64,000 nt of DNA, taken from assembly GCF_002261355.1 (NCBI RefSeq), contig NZ_NEVU01000003.1, positions 558,001 to 622,000 of the forward strand, given 5' to 3'. Below are positions 8,861 through 16,965 of this stretch, in pieces. This DNA comes from Bordetella genomosp. 12. GTDB lineage: Bacteria > Pseudomonadota > Gammaproteobacteria > Burkholderiales > Burkholderiaceae_B. The notes beneath the pieces are model-generated. The model worked only from the letters and a program-made list of their open reading frames with translations. It was not told the DNA's origin and made no database searches. Position 1 is the first letter of the stretch, and each line of letters starts with the position of its first letter. The translations under genes and the position numbers were made by a program.

Positions 8861-8887
8861 AAAACGGGGCCGCGCTCAGGCGGCCCC
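8861..8887 (-). terminator. Intrinsic terminator of the TrpXYZ-type ABC operon or stem shared with the mod leader
   Basis: An 8-bp GC stem (8866-8873 with 8880-8887, six-base loop) is followed on the minus strand by a run of five T. It lies a few bases above the 3' end of the ABC ATPase gene at 8893, so in strict order it sits just downstream of that gene's stop. It separates this operon from modA. Confidence 0.75.
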
Positions 8888-8892
8888 GGCAA

Positions 8893-9687
8893 TCAGCCCA
8901 GCAGCAAGGCGTCGTCGGCCAGTTTTTCGCCGCGCACGCGCTCGAACATCGCCAGCAGATCGGGCACGTCCATGCCCTTGCGGGCATCGCCGCTGACATC
9001 GAGCACGACCTGCCCCTGATGCAGCATCACCGTGCGCTGGCCGACATCGAGAGCCTGCCGCATGCTGTGCGTCACCATCATGGTCGTCAGGTTATTCTCG
9101 GCCACGATGCGCGCGGTCAGTTGGAGCACAAAATCCGCCGTGCGCGGGTCCAGCGCCGCCGTGTGCTCATCGAGCAGCAGAATGCGCGAAGGCTGCAAAG
9201 CGGCCATCAGCAGGCTGACCGCCTGCCGCTGCCCCCCTGACAACAGGCCGATGCGGTCGCTCAGACGGTTCTCCAATCCGAGACCCAGCGTGGCCAGGCG
9301 CTCACGGAAATGCGCCCGCATCGAAGCCTTGACGGCGCGGCTCAGGCCACGCCGCTCGCCCCGGCAATGCGCCAGCGCCATGTTCTCTTCGATGGTGAGG
9401 TCTTCACAGGTGCCGGCCATGGGATCCTGAAAAACCCGCGCCACCTGCGCCGCGCGCGCCCACACCGGCTGGCGCGTCACGTCGACATCGTTGATGAGGA
9501 TGCTGCCGGTGTCAATGGGCAGGTCGCCCGACACGGCGTTGAGAAACGTCGACTTGCCCGCCCCATTGGAGCCGATCACGGTGACGAATTGCCCCGTGGG
9601 GATATCCAGCGACAAACCGCGCAAGGCGCGGGTCTCGATGGGGGTGCCGGCATTGAACGTGATGAAAATATCTTTTGCGCGCAGCAT
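8893..9687 (-). CDS. ABC transporter ATP-binding protein (TrpZ-type, amino-acid-like importer)
   Basis: The 264-residue ATPase has Walker A GSNGAGKS (39-46), signature LSGGQRQ (149-155) and Walker B ILLLDEH (169-175). The Walker B ends in DEH rather than the common DEP. It is the third gene of a substrate-binding protein, permease, ATPase set. This type is related to the TrpXYZ importers of Gram-positive bacteria and to the branched-chain amino acid class. The start is 1 bp from the permease stop, so translation is coupled. The substrate is not determined by sequence; tryptophan or another small organic compound is possible. Confidence 0.88.
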   Translation of the reverse strand: MLRAKDIFITFNAGTPIETRALRGLSLDIPTGQFVTVIGSNGAGKSTFLNAVSGDLPIDTGSILINDVDVTRQPVWARAAQVARVFQDPMAGTCEDLTIEENMALAHCRGERRGLSRAVKASMRAHFRERLATLGLGLENRLSDRIGLLSGGQRQAVSLLMAALQPSRILLLDEHTAALDPRTADFVLQLTARIVAENNLTTMMVTHSMRQALDVGQRTVMLHQGQVVLDVSGDARKGMDVPDLLAMFERVRGEKLADDALLLG

Positions 9688-9688
9688 A

Positions 9689-10588
9689 TCAACGCCCCTT
9701 CTTGCCGAGCAGGCGGCGCTTCAACATGGGTATGACCAAGGCAATCGTCACCAGCACCGCCGTCACCAGGTTCAGATCCTGCGCTTGCAGGCCGATGAAA
9801 TCGCTGTTGAGCGCCAGGGCGATGAAGAAGCGATAGACGATGGCGCCTATGATGACCGCCAGCGTCGCCAGGACGAGACGGCGCGAAGGCAGGATGCTCT
9901 CGCCCACGATCACCGCCGCCAGGCCGATCACGATGGTGCCTATGCCCATGGAGATATCCGCTCCGCCCTGGGTTTGCGCGAACAGCGCCCCAGCCAACCC
10001 GACGAGAGCGTTGGACAATGCCATACCGCCCAGGATCATGGCGCCGGTATTGACGCCCTGCGCGCGCGCCATGCGGCCGTTGGAGCCCGTCGCACGCATG
10101 GCCAGGCCGCTTTGCGTCGAGAAGTACCAATCCAGCAGCCACTTGGCCAGCAGCACCACCACCAGCAGAATGAGCGGCCGCGCCACATAGTCGCTGAGCC
10201 AGTCCGGCTGCAGCACGGTGAAAACGGTGGACTCGGTGATCAGCGGCACGTTGGGCCGGCCCATGATGCGCAAGTTTATCGAGTACAGCGCGATCATCAT
10301 CAGAATGCTGGCCAGCAAATCCATGATGCGCAGGCGCACGTTGAGCCAACCGGTGATCAGGCCCGCGACCGCGCCGGCCGCCGTCGCCGCCAGCGTCGAC
10401 GTGAAGGGATCGACGCCCATGGAGATGAGCGTGGCGGCCACGGCACCGCCCAAGGGAAAACTGCCGTCAACCGTCAGATCGGGAAAGCGCAGCAGGCGGA
10501 AGGAAATGAATACACCCAACGCAACCAGGCTGAAGATCAGGCCGATTTCCAGTGCGCCGAGCAAAGAGAACAAGGACATGAGACTCAT
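9689..10588 (-). CDS. ABC transporter permease (TrpY-type, LivH-like fold)
   Basis: The 299-residue protein has eight or more hydrophobic helices and the BPD_transp_2 pattern of branched-chain-type permeases, including 'FPDLTVDGSFPLGGA' near the N-terminus and 'ALVGLAGALFAQTQGGADISMG' in the second half. It would form a homodimeric inner-membrane channel with the neighbouring ATPase. A second in-frame ATG lies three codons in, and neither has a strong ribosome site. Its distance of 82 bp from the binding-protein gene holds two strong hairpins. Confidence 0.88.
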   Translation of the reverse strand: MSLMSLFSLLGALEIGLIFSLVALGVFISFRLLRFPDLTVDGSFPLGGAVAATLISMGVDPFTSTLAATAAGAVAGLITGWLNVRLRIMDLLASILMMIALYSINLRIMGRPNVPLITESTVFTVLQPDWLSDYVARPLILLVVVLLAKWLLDWYFSTQSGLAMRATGSNGRMARAQGVNTGAMILGGMALSNALVGLAGALFAQTQGGADISMGIGTIVIGLAAVIVGESILPSRRLVLATLAVIIGAIVYRFFIALALNSDFIGLQAQDLNLVTAVLVTIALVIPMLKRRLLGKKGR

Positions 10589-10592
10589 GGCC

Positions 10593-10615
10593 GCGCGGGT
10601 CTTGTGAACCCGCGC
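10593..10615. repeat. Intercistronic hairpin before the permease gene
   Basis: GCGCGGGT pairs perfectly with ACCCGCGC (8 bp, seven-base loop). No T-run follows on the minus strand, so it is unlikely to terminate fully. It overlaps the region expected to hold the permease ribosome site. Confidence 0.5.
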
Positions 10616-10636
10616 AGCGTGTGAACAGAGGGTTCA

Positions 10637-10658
10637 GGGCCGCCCCCGTGGGCGGCCC
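10637..10658. repeat. Intercistronic hairpin after the binding-protein gene
   Basis: A perfect 9-bp GC stem (GGGCCGCCC with its complement, four-base loop) lies 13 bp after the binding-protein stop and has no T-run. Such stems often protect the 3' end of an abundant binding-protein message, allowing higher expression of that subunit than of the permease. That role is inferred. Confidence 0.55.
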
Positions 10659-10670
10659 CACAGGCACAGC

Positions 10671-11639
10671 TTACTTGATGACCTGGGCGGCAGACTTGAC
10701 CAGCGCCTCGGGCAGGGTCACGCCCTGCTTGGCGGCTGCGCCCGGATTGACATAGAGCTCCAGCTTGGTGCTGGTCTCGGAGGGAATGGCGCCGGGTTTT
10801 TCGCCCTTGAGAATGCGCACGACGATCTTGCCGGTCTGCACACCGAGATCGCGGTAGTTGATGCCCAGGGCCGCAATGGCGCCGCGCTTGACGCTATCGG
10901 TGTCCGAAGCAATCAACGGGATCTTGGCGTCGTTGCCCACCTTGACCAGCGCCTCGTAGGCCGAGACCACGTTGTTGTCGGTGTTGGTGTAGATCACGTC
11001 CACTTTGCCGATCAGGCTGCGCGCGGCCGAAGCCACGTCCACCGTGCGCGGCGCGGCCGCTTCGACCAGGGTCATGCCGGACTTGGGCAGGAGCTCCTGC
11101 AATTGCTTGACCACCACGACGGAATTGGCTTCGCCCGGGTTGTAGACCATGCCCACGCGCTTGGCGTCAGGCACGACTTTCTTGATCAGCTCGATCTGTT
11201 TGTCCAGCGCCAGCAGATCCGACACGCCGGTGACATTGGTGCCCGAGGCGCCCATGCTGGGCACCAGCTGCGCGGCCACCGGATCGGTCACTGCCGAGTA
11301 AACCACCGGCACGTCCTTGGTGGCGGCCACCACGGCCTGCGCCGAGGGCGTGGCGATGGCCACGATGGCGTCGGGCTTGTCGCCGACGAACTTGCGGGCG
11401 ATCTGGGCGGCGGTGCCGGTATTGCCCTGGGCGCTCTGGTACTGCCACTTGAGATTCTTATTGGCGTCATAGCCCGCTTGCTTGAGGGCCTCCTTGACGC
11501 CGTCACGCACCGAATCCAGCGCTGGATGCTCGACGATGGCGGTCACCGCCACCGACTTTTGCTGGGCCATCGCGGAACCGGCCGCCATGGCCAGCGCCAG
11601 CGCTCCCACGGTCAGAAAATGTTTTTTCCCGATCAGCAT
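10671..11639 (-). CDS. ABC transporter substrate-binding protein (TrpX-type, PF04392 family)
   Basis: The 322-residue exported protein has a Sec signal peptide (cleavage near residue 25, AMAQQ). The mature part matches the ABC_sub_bind family, with an N-terminal 'AVTAIVEHPALDSVRDGVKEAL' segment and 'YNTNTDNNV'-like residues in the second lobe (actual YTNTDNNVVSAY). It is the first gene of the importer operon. Ligands known for homologues include aromatic amino acids, but nothing here fixes the substrate. A GGAGC sequence precedes the ATG at suitable distance. Confidence 0.88.
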   Translation of the reverse strand: MLIGKKHFLTVGALALAMAAGSAMAQQKSVAVTAIVEHPALDSVRDGVKEALKQAGYDANKNLKWQYQSAQGNTGTAAQIARKFVGDKPDAIVAIATPSAQAVVAATKDVPVVYSAVTDPVAAQLVPSMGASGTNVTGVSDLLALDKQIELIKKVVPDAKRVGMVYNPGEANSVVVVKQLQELLPKSGMTLVEAAAPRTVDVASAARSLIGKVDVIYTNTDNNVVSAYEALVKVGNDAKIPLIASDTDSVKRGAIAALGINYRDLGVQTGKIVVRILKGEKPGAIPSETSTKLELYVNPGAAAKQGVTLPEALVKSAAQVIK

Positions 11640-11751
11640 AGGAATGCTCCTTCCACCAGATTGATATGTTTGCTTGCGGTTGCTTCCCGGCCCGGCGCCA
11701 TGGGCTTCTGACCCTTTTTACCAGTCCAGGAAACCCCGTAGTCTAACGTGC

Positions 11752-11817
11752 GGCCCCGGGCTTGTGGCGGGGCGGCGGCCACGGGATATCCCTGAAAGAC
11801 CGTCCGAGCCCGGGGCC
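11752..11817. other. Multi-branched inverted-repeat element between divergent genes
   Basis: An 11-bp perfect outer stem (11752-11762 with 11807-11817) encloses two smaller inverted repeats: GTGGC/GCCAC and the palindrome GGGATATCCC (11783-11792). Folded, it would form a three-way junction. It lies between the TrpX-type gene (minus) and the aldo/keto reductase (plus). A likely -10 for the plus gene (TATACT) starts 8 bp beyond it at 11825. I do not recognise a known RNA family. Confidence 0.45.
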
Positions 11818-11865
11818 AGACCGATATACTGAATTGCTTCAGCGCCACTACTCCAAGGAAGCTCC

Positions 11866-12822
11866 ATGCAGACTCGACCCTTGGGCCGTTCCGGCCTTGC
11901 CGTTCCTCCCATTGTCTTCGGCAGCAATGTGTTTGGCTGGACCGTGGACGAGGCGGGCACGTTCTCGCTGCTCGACGCCCTGGTCGATGCCGGTCTGAAC
12001 TTCATCGACACCGCCGACGTCTACTCCCGCTGGGCAAGCGGCAATCAAGGCGGCGAGTCGGAAACCCTCATTGGCAAGTGGCTCAAGAAAACCGGCAAGC
12101 GGAACAAGATCGTGCTGGCCACCAAGGTCGGCATGGAAATGGCCCCCGATCGCCAGGGCCTGGCCCCGGCCTACATCCGCCAGGCCGTGGAGGACTCTCT
12201 GCGGCGCCTGCAGACCGACCATATCGACCTTTACCAGGCGCACCGCGATGACCCGGATACGCCCTTGGCCGATACCCTGGAAGCCTTTGCCGATCTGATT
12301 CAGGCAGGCAAGGTGCGTGTCATCGGCGCCTCCAATTACAGCGCCGCACGGCTGTCCGAAGCCCTGATCACCAGCGAACGCCTCGGCCTGCCGCGCTTTG
12401 AAAGCATCCAGCCCGAGTACAACCTCTATACCCGCGAACCCTTTGAGTCCGGACTGCAGGCGCTGGTGCAGGCCCAGGAAGTCGGCGTCATCAACTACTA
12501 CGCCCTGGCCAGCGGATTCCTGTCAGGCAAGTATCGCCAAGCCTCGGATGCGGCCAAGAGTGTGCGCGGGGAAAAGATCGTGCAAGCCTATCTGGATGAG
12601 CGCGGCCACCGTATTCTGGCTGCGCTGGACGATGTGGCCGACGCCACCGGCGCGACCTTGGCCGAAGTCGCGTTGGCCTGGCAGATCGCCCAACCAGGCA
12701 TCACCGCGCCGATCGCCAGCGCCACCACGCTGGAACAGTTGAGCGAATTGATCGGCGCGGCGCGTCTGCAATTGACGCGCGAAGAACTCGACCGCCTGAG
12801 CCAGGCCAGCGCCTGGCAATGA
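11866..12822 (+). CDS. Aldo/keto reductase
   Basis: This 318-residue NADPH-dependent oxidoreductase of the AKR superfamily reduces aldehydes or ketones. The tetrad is visible: Asp and Tyr in 'FIDTADVYS', Lys in 'VLATKVGME', and His in 'LYQAHRDD'. The C-terminal cofactor-binding stretch 'ITAPIASATTLEQL' fits the AKR signature. The start has AAGGAAG five bases before it. It is monocistronic, with a terminator right after it. Its physiological substrate is unknown. Confidence 0.93.
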   Translation: MQTRPLGRSGLAVPPIVFGSNVFGWTVDEAGTFSLLDALVDAGLNFIDTADVYSRWASGNQGGESETLIGKWLKKTGKRNKIVLATKVGMEMAPDRQGLAPAYIRQAVEDSLRRLQTDHIDLYQAHRDDPDTPLADTLEAFADLIQAGKVRVIGASNYSAARLSEALITSERLGLPRFESIQPEYNLYTREPFESGLQALVQAQEVGVINYYALASGFLSGKYRQASDAAKSVRGEKIVQAYLDERGHRILAALDDVADATGATLAEVALAWQIAQPGITAPIASATTLEQLSELIGAARLQLTREELDRLSQASAWQ

Positions 12823-12833
12823 TGCGGACAAGA

Positions 12834-12860
12834 CAAAGGCCTCCGCGGAGGCCTTTGTTT
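12834..12860. terminator. Bidirectional intrinsic terminator
   Basis: A perfect 24-bp palindrome (CAAAGGCCTCCG and its complement) lies between the convergent aldo/keto reductase and sodC genes and is followed by T-rich sequence on the plus strand. The sodC stop begins at its edge. Confidence 0.85.
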
Positions 12861-13384
12861 TACTTGACGACGCCGCAGAGGATGCGTGCGCCCCCGCCTC
12901 CCAATGGCATGGGATGATCGCTGTGGTTGTCGCCGCCAGCGTGGATCATGAGGGCGTGGCCCTTGAGCTCGCTGGCCTTCAACCGCGGAGCCAGCACCGG
13001 ATAATTGGCCTTGCCATCCGGCATTACGTAGAGGGCGGGCAGATCGCCTTTATGGCCGCTGTCGTCATACGGGCCTTTGTGCGAATTGCTTTTGTCCGGA
13101 TCCCAATGACCGCCCGCGGCGCCGGCTGCCACCGGCTTGCCATCCGCGGTCGTGGCGTCGCAAGACGGCTTGTCATGCAGGTGAAAGCCATGCACGCCAG
13201 GGGGCAGGCCCTCCAGGATGGGCGTCAGCAAGGTGCCATACTTGGTCTGCTCGATCTTGATGGTGCCCACTTTCTGCTCCGGCCCATTGGGGCCGGCGGC
13301 ATACATGTCGACGGTTTGCGCCGCCACGCTGCCGGCGCCGGCCAATAGGGCGGCGCACAGCGTCGATTGCACGAGGAATTTCAT
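12860..13384 (-). CDS. sodC: Periplasmic Cu/Zn superoxide dismutase
   Basis: SodC converts superoxide to peroxide and oxygen in the periplasm. The 174-residue protein has a Sec signal peptide (cleavage near residue 22). Metal ligands appear in order: His68 and His70 (GFHLH), His93, His102, His111, Asp114 and His148. Cys75 and Cys170 can form the conserved disulfide. GGAGG lies eight bases before the ATG. It probably protects against host or environmental superoxide. It stands alone, convergent with the aldo/keto reductase. Confidence 0.95.
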   Translation of the reverse strand: MKFLVQSTLCAALLAGAGSVAAQTVDMYAAGPNGPEQKVGTIKIEQTKYGTLLTPILEGLPPGVHGFHLHDKPSCDATTADGKPVAAGAAGGHWDPDKSNSHKGPYDDSGHKGDLPALYVMPDGKANYPVLAPRLKASELKGHALMIHAGGDNHSDHPMPLGGGGARILCGVVK

Positions 13385-13501
13385 GGGCTAGCCTCCGGAA
13401 AGGAAAGACACGGCCGTGGCTTACGGCTAGGGGCAGTGTATCTGCCTGCGCCACGGCCGGGCAATGCGCTTGCCTTATCCAGACCCATTCGCTTTCCAAC
13501 G

Positions 13502-14470
13502 CTAATCCAGCGTTACACCCGAGTCCTTGACCACCTTGGCCCAGCGGCCGATTTCACTATCGACATACGCGCCGAACTGCGCTCCGGTCAGGGTGGGCGT
13601 TGCCGAGCCATTGGCCAGCCAGATCTCCTTGATCTTGGGCTGATTCAACGCCTTGGTCACCTCGGCCGTCATCTTGTCAACGGCCTCCTTGGGCGTGCCT
13701 GCCGGCGCCCACAAGGCGTACCAGGTGGATACCTCGTAATTGGGCACCCCCGCCTCCCTGGCGGTCGGGACATCGGGGAAGGCCGGCGAACGCTCGGCCG
13801 AGGCCACGGCCAGCGGCACGATGCTGCCGGAGCGGATATGGTTGGCCGACGAGCCCAAACCGTCGAAAGCCATGTCCACCTGTCCACCGATGAGCGCCGA
13901 GAGCATGGGGCCCGCGCCTTGGTAGGGCACATCGACCAGCTTCACGCCGTTTTGCAGCGCGAACAGTTCGCCGGCCAGGTGATGGGTGCTGCCTTTGCCG
14001 GCGGTGCCGAAGTTGATTTCGCCGGAGTGCTGTTTGGCGTAGGCGATGAGTTCGGCCAGGGTTTTGACCGGCAGCTTCTGTTTGTTCACGACGATGACCT
14101 GCGGCGGCTGGGCCAGCAGGGCCACCGGCACGAAATCCTTCTGGATGTTGTAGCTCAGGCTCTTGTAGAGGGAAGGTGCCAGCGCGTGATGGGCGCCGCC
14201 CATGAAAAAGGTATAGCCGTCCGGCCTGGCCTTGGCCGCCACGCCCGCGCCGACGGTGCCGCCCGCGCCCCCTTTGTTGTCGATGACCACGCTCTGGCCC
14301 ATCTGCATGCCCAGTTGCTGGGCCAGCGGACGGGCAAACGTATCCGTGCCGCCTCCTGCGGGGAAAGGCACGATGATGGTCACGGGACGTTCGGGCCATT
14401 GCGCCTGCGCACTAGGCGCGGCCACGCTGGCCAGCGCGGCACAAGCCGCGATGATGATGCGATGCTTCAT
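13502..14470 (-). CDS. Bug-family tripartite tricarboxylate transporter receptor
   Basis: The 322-residue periplasmic binding protein has a Sec signal peptide (cleavage after AQA, residue 23) followed by the Bug hallmark 'WPERPVTIIVPFPAGGGTD'. The second hallmark 'PDGYTFFMGG' is also present. Bug proteins are greatly expanded in Bordetella and bind carboxylates or amides. It lies downstream of the malonate genes on the same strand but behind a probable terminator and 168 bp, so a role as malonate receptor is only a possibility. GGAGGAG precedes the start. Confidence 0.92.
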   Translation of the reverse strand: MKHRIIIAACAALASVAAPSAQAQWPERPVTIIVPFPAGGGTDTFARPLAQQLGMQMGQSVVIDNKGGAGGTVGAGVAAKARPDGYTFFMGGAHHALAPSLYKSLSYNIQKDFVPVALLAQPPQVIVVNKQKLPVKTLAELIAYAKQHSGEINFGTAGKGSTHHLAGELFALQNGVKLVDVPYQGAGPMLSALIGGQVDMAFDGLGSSANHIRSGSIVPLAVASAERSPAFPDVPTAREAGVPNYEVSTWYALWAPAGTPKEAVDKMTAEVTKALNQPKIKEIWLANGSATPTLTGAQFGAYVDSEIGRWAKVVKDSGVTLD

Positions 14471-14611
14471 GGGGTCTCCTCCTCGGGATTCATATTGCGG
14501 CTAGCCGCTACTGTTATGTCCGCGCGCCCGCAGGCACACGTCTGTCCACCACCACGAACTGCAAAACTACCGGGTCTGTGCCTGCTGCACCTCACGTTGA
14601 AAAATCAGTAA

Positions 14612-14630
14612 CCGGGGGCCTGGCCCCCGG
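14612..14630 (-). terminator. Probable terminator of the malonate operon
   Basis: A GC-rich hairpin (CCGGGGG pairing with CCCCCGG around a five-base loop) lies 8 bp after the matB stop, with a T-run a few bases further on the minus strand. Confidence 0.6.
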
Positions 14631-14638
14631 GCCATGCC

Positions 14639-16180
14639 TCACAAGCCTTGATAGGTCTCGCGCAATAGGTTCTTCTGCACTTTACCCATGGTGTTGCGCG
14701 GCAATTGATCGACGATGTGGATCCGCTTGGGCACCTTGAAATTGGCAATGCGCGCTTTGAGCGCCTGCTGCATGGCCTCGGCATCGAGTCGCGCCTGCGG
14801 CTTGGGCACCACCACGGCCACAACCGCCTCGCCGAAGTCAGGATGCGGCACGCCGATGACGGCCGACTCGGCCACGCCCGGCATGTCATCGATCACGCTT
14901 TCGATTTCCTTGGGGTAGACGTTGTAGCCGCCCGAGATGATCAGGTCCTTGCTGCGCCCGACGATGGACAGATACTCGGCCGGCACCTCGCGGCCGGCCG
15001 CCTGGCCGCCCCACCGGCCGACATCGCCGGTCTTGAACCAGCCATCGGCGGTGAACTCCTCGCGGGTCTTCTCCGGCATGCGCCAATAGCCGGCAAAGAC
15101 ATTGGGGCCGCGCACCTGAATGTTGCCGATCTCGCCGGGCGGCAGAATGAGGCCTTCGTCATCCACGACGCGCACCTGCACGTCGGGCAGGGCCCGGCCC
15201 ACGGTGCCGCCCAGACGCTCGCCGCCCTCGTCCGCGTAGGGGTTGGAAGTCAGCATGACCGTTTCGCTCATGCCGTAGCGCTCGAGAATGGTGTGGCCGC
15301 TGCGCTCGCGGAAGTCGTTGAACGTCTCGGTCAGCAGCGGCGCCGAGCCGGAAATGAACAGGCGCATATTGGCGCACGTGTCGCGGCCGAACCTCGGGTC
15401 GCTGAGCAGGCGCACATAATAGGTCGGCACCCCCATCATCATCGTGCTCTGCGGCAAATAATGCAGCGCCTGATCCAGGTCCAGTTTCGGCAGCCAGATC
15501 ATGCGCGCGCCGGCCAGCAAGGCGCCGTGTGAAGCGACGAACAGGCCGTGCACGTGGAAAATGGGCAGCATGTGCAACAGCACGTCGTCCTGACGCCAGC
15601 CCCAATAATCGTGAAGCACGCGCGCATTGGCGGCCAGATTGCCATGCGACAGCATGGCGCCCTTGCTGCGGCCGGTGGTGCCGGAGGTGTACAGGATGGC
15701 GGCCAGATCATCAGGTTTGCGCGCGACGGTGCGGAAGCGGCGCGGCATGCCGGCTGCGGCGCTCAGCAGCGTCCCGGTGCGATCGTCATCCAGCGTGAAG
15801 ACATGCCGGGTGCCGGCGGCCTGCGCCGCGCGGCTGACCCACTCCAGATTGCCGCTGGCGCACACCACCACCGCCGGCTCGGCATTGTCGAGAAAGTACT
15901 GCACCTCCGATTCCCGGTAGGCCGTATTGAGCGGCAGATAGACATATCCGGCGCGCAAAGTGGCCAGATACAGCAACAACGCCTCGGGCGACTTCTCGAC
16001 CTGAACGGCCACGCGCGCGCCCTTGGGCAACTTCAGGGAAGCAAGCAGATTGGCCAGGCAAGCGCTGGCCTGCTCGATGTCCTCCCAGGTGTATTTCAGT
16101 TCGGGCGTTTCCAAGGCGACCTTGCTGCGGTCCTTGGGAAAACCCGCCGCCAGGACGGCGTACAGATTGGCATTGCTCAC
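14639..16180 (-). CDS. matB: Malonyl-CoA synthetase
   Basis: MatB joins malonate, CoA and ATP to give malonyl-CoA. It is an AMP-forming ligase of the ANL superfamily: the phosphate loop 'YTSGTTGRSKG' is at about 164-174, 'YGMSETV' and 'TGD' follow, and the C-terminal catalytic lysine is about residue 500 in 'PRNTMGK'. The best start is GTG at 16180, with GGAGAG eight bases upstream. An in-frame GTG at 16189 overlaps the hydratase stop but has its ribosome site too close. It is the last gene of the matR-matA-hydratase-matB set. Malonate is inferred from matA next door. Confidence 0.9.
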   Translation of the reverse strand: MSNANLYAVLAAGFPKDRSKVALETPELKYTWEDIEQASACLANLLASLKLPKGARVAVQVEKSPEALLLYLATLRAGYVYLPLNTAYRESEVQYFLDNAEPAVVVCASGNLEWVSRAAQAAGTRHVFTLDDDRTGTLLSAAAGMPRRFRTVARKPDDLAAILYTSGTTGRSKGAMLSHGNLAANARVLHDYWGWRQDDVLLHMLPIFHVHGLFVASHGALLAGARMIWLPKLDLDQALHYLPQSTMMMGVPTYYVRLLSDPRFGRDTCANMRLFISGSAPLLTETFNDFRERSGHTILERYGMSETVMLTSNPYADEGGERLGGTVGRALPDVQVRVVDDEGLILPPGEIGNIQVRGPNVFAGYWRMPEKTREEFTADGWFKTGDVGRWGGQAAGREVPAEYLSIVGRSKDLIISGGYNVYPKEIESVIDDMPGVAESAVIGVPHPDFGEAVVAVVVPKPQARLDAEAMQQALKARIANFKVPKRIHIVDQLPRNTMGKVQKNLLRETYQGL

Positions 16181-16185
16181 CGTTG

Positions 16186-16965
16186 TCACTCTCCATTGAA
16201 TAATGGTTTTTCGCCAGCCAGAAAGGCGCGCACGCCTTCCCGATGATCGTGGCTGTCGGCATACGAGAAAAATTCCAGATATTCCGCTTCCGTCAGCGGC
16301 CCGCCCCGCTCCAGACGCCGCACCAGGCGCTTGTTGCGCCGCGCGGCATCGGGCGCGCCGCCCAGGATATGATCGACCGAAGCCTGTACCGCGCCGGCCA
16401 GACCGCCCGGCTGCGCCACTCGCGTCAGCAGGCCCAGCCGGAGCGCCTCGGCCGCGTCGAACACCCTGCCCTCGAGCAGCAGCGCCAGGGTGGCCGCCCG
16501 GCCCAACAGGGCCAGCAAGCCACGCATCTCATCGGGGGCCATGGGAAAACCCAGGCGATTGATCGGTGCGCCGAAACGGGCCTCGGGGCAGGCAATACGG
16601 ATGTCGCATTGCGCGGCGATCTCCAGGCCTCCGCCCACGCACACGCCCTCGATCTCGGCCACCACCGGTTGCGGACAATCGGCGATCGCCGCCAGCGCAG
16701 GGGCCAGGATGTCGCGGTGGTAACGCATGACGGCGGCACGATCGCCGCGCTCGCGGTCGAACTCGCGAATATCCGCGCCGGCGGCAAAATTGCCCTGCGC
16801 GCCCCGCAAGACGACACAATGCACCTGGGAGTCCTGCGCGATCTGCGCGAACACTTCGCGCAGTTGCCGCCACATGTCTACCGTGATGGCGTTCAGACGG
16901 CCGGGATGCGCGATCTGCACCCGCGCCACCCGGCCCTGCCGTTGCCAGATCACATTGCCGTCCAC
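16186..16965 (-). CDS. Enoyl-CoA hydratase/isomerase family protein in malonate operon
   Basis: The 259-residue crotonase-fold protein has the CoA-binding 'AAGADIREF' segment and the oxyanion loop 'GVCVGGGLEIAAQCD'. The Glu in 'GGLEIAA' corresponds to the first catalytic Glu of enoyl-CoA hydratase. The second position appears to be replaced in 'FGAPINRLG', so hydratase activity may be lost or altered. Start is GTG, immediately after the matA stop. Its place between malonyl-CoA decarboxylase and malonyl-CoA synthetase suggests action on a malonyl- or related acyl-CoA, but no function is proven by sequence. Confidence 0.85.
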   Translation of the reverse strand: MDGNVIWQRQGRVARVQIAHPGRLNAITVDMWRQLREVFAQIAQDSQVHCVVLRGAQGNFAAGADIREFDRERGDRAAVMRYHRDILAPALAAIADCPQPVVAEIEGVCVGGGLEIAAQCDIRIACPEARFGAPINRLGFPMAPDEMRGLLALLGRAATLALLLEGRVFDAAEALRLGLLTRVAQPGGLAGAVQASVDHILGGAPDAARRNKRLVRRLERGGPLTEAEYLEFFSYADSHDHREGVRAFLAGEKPLFNGE

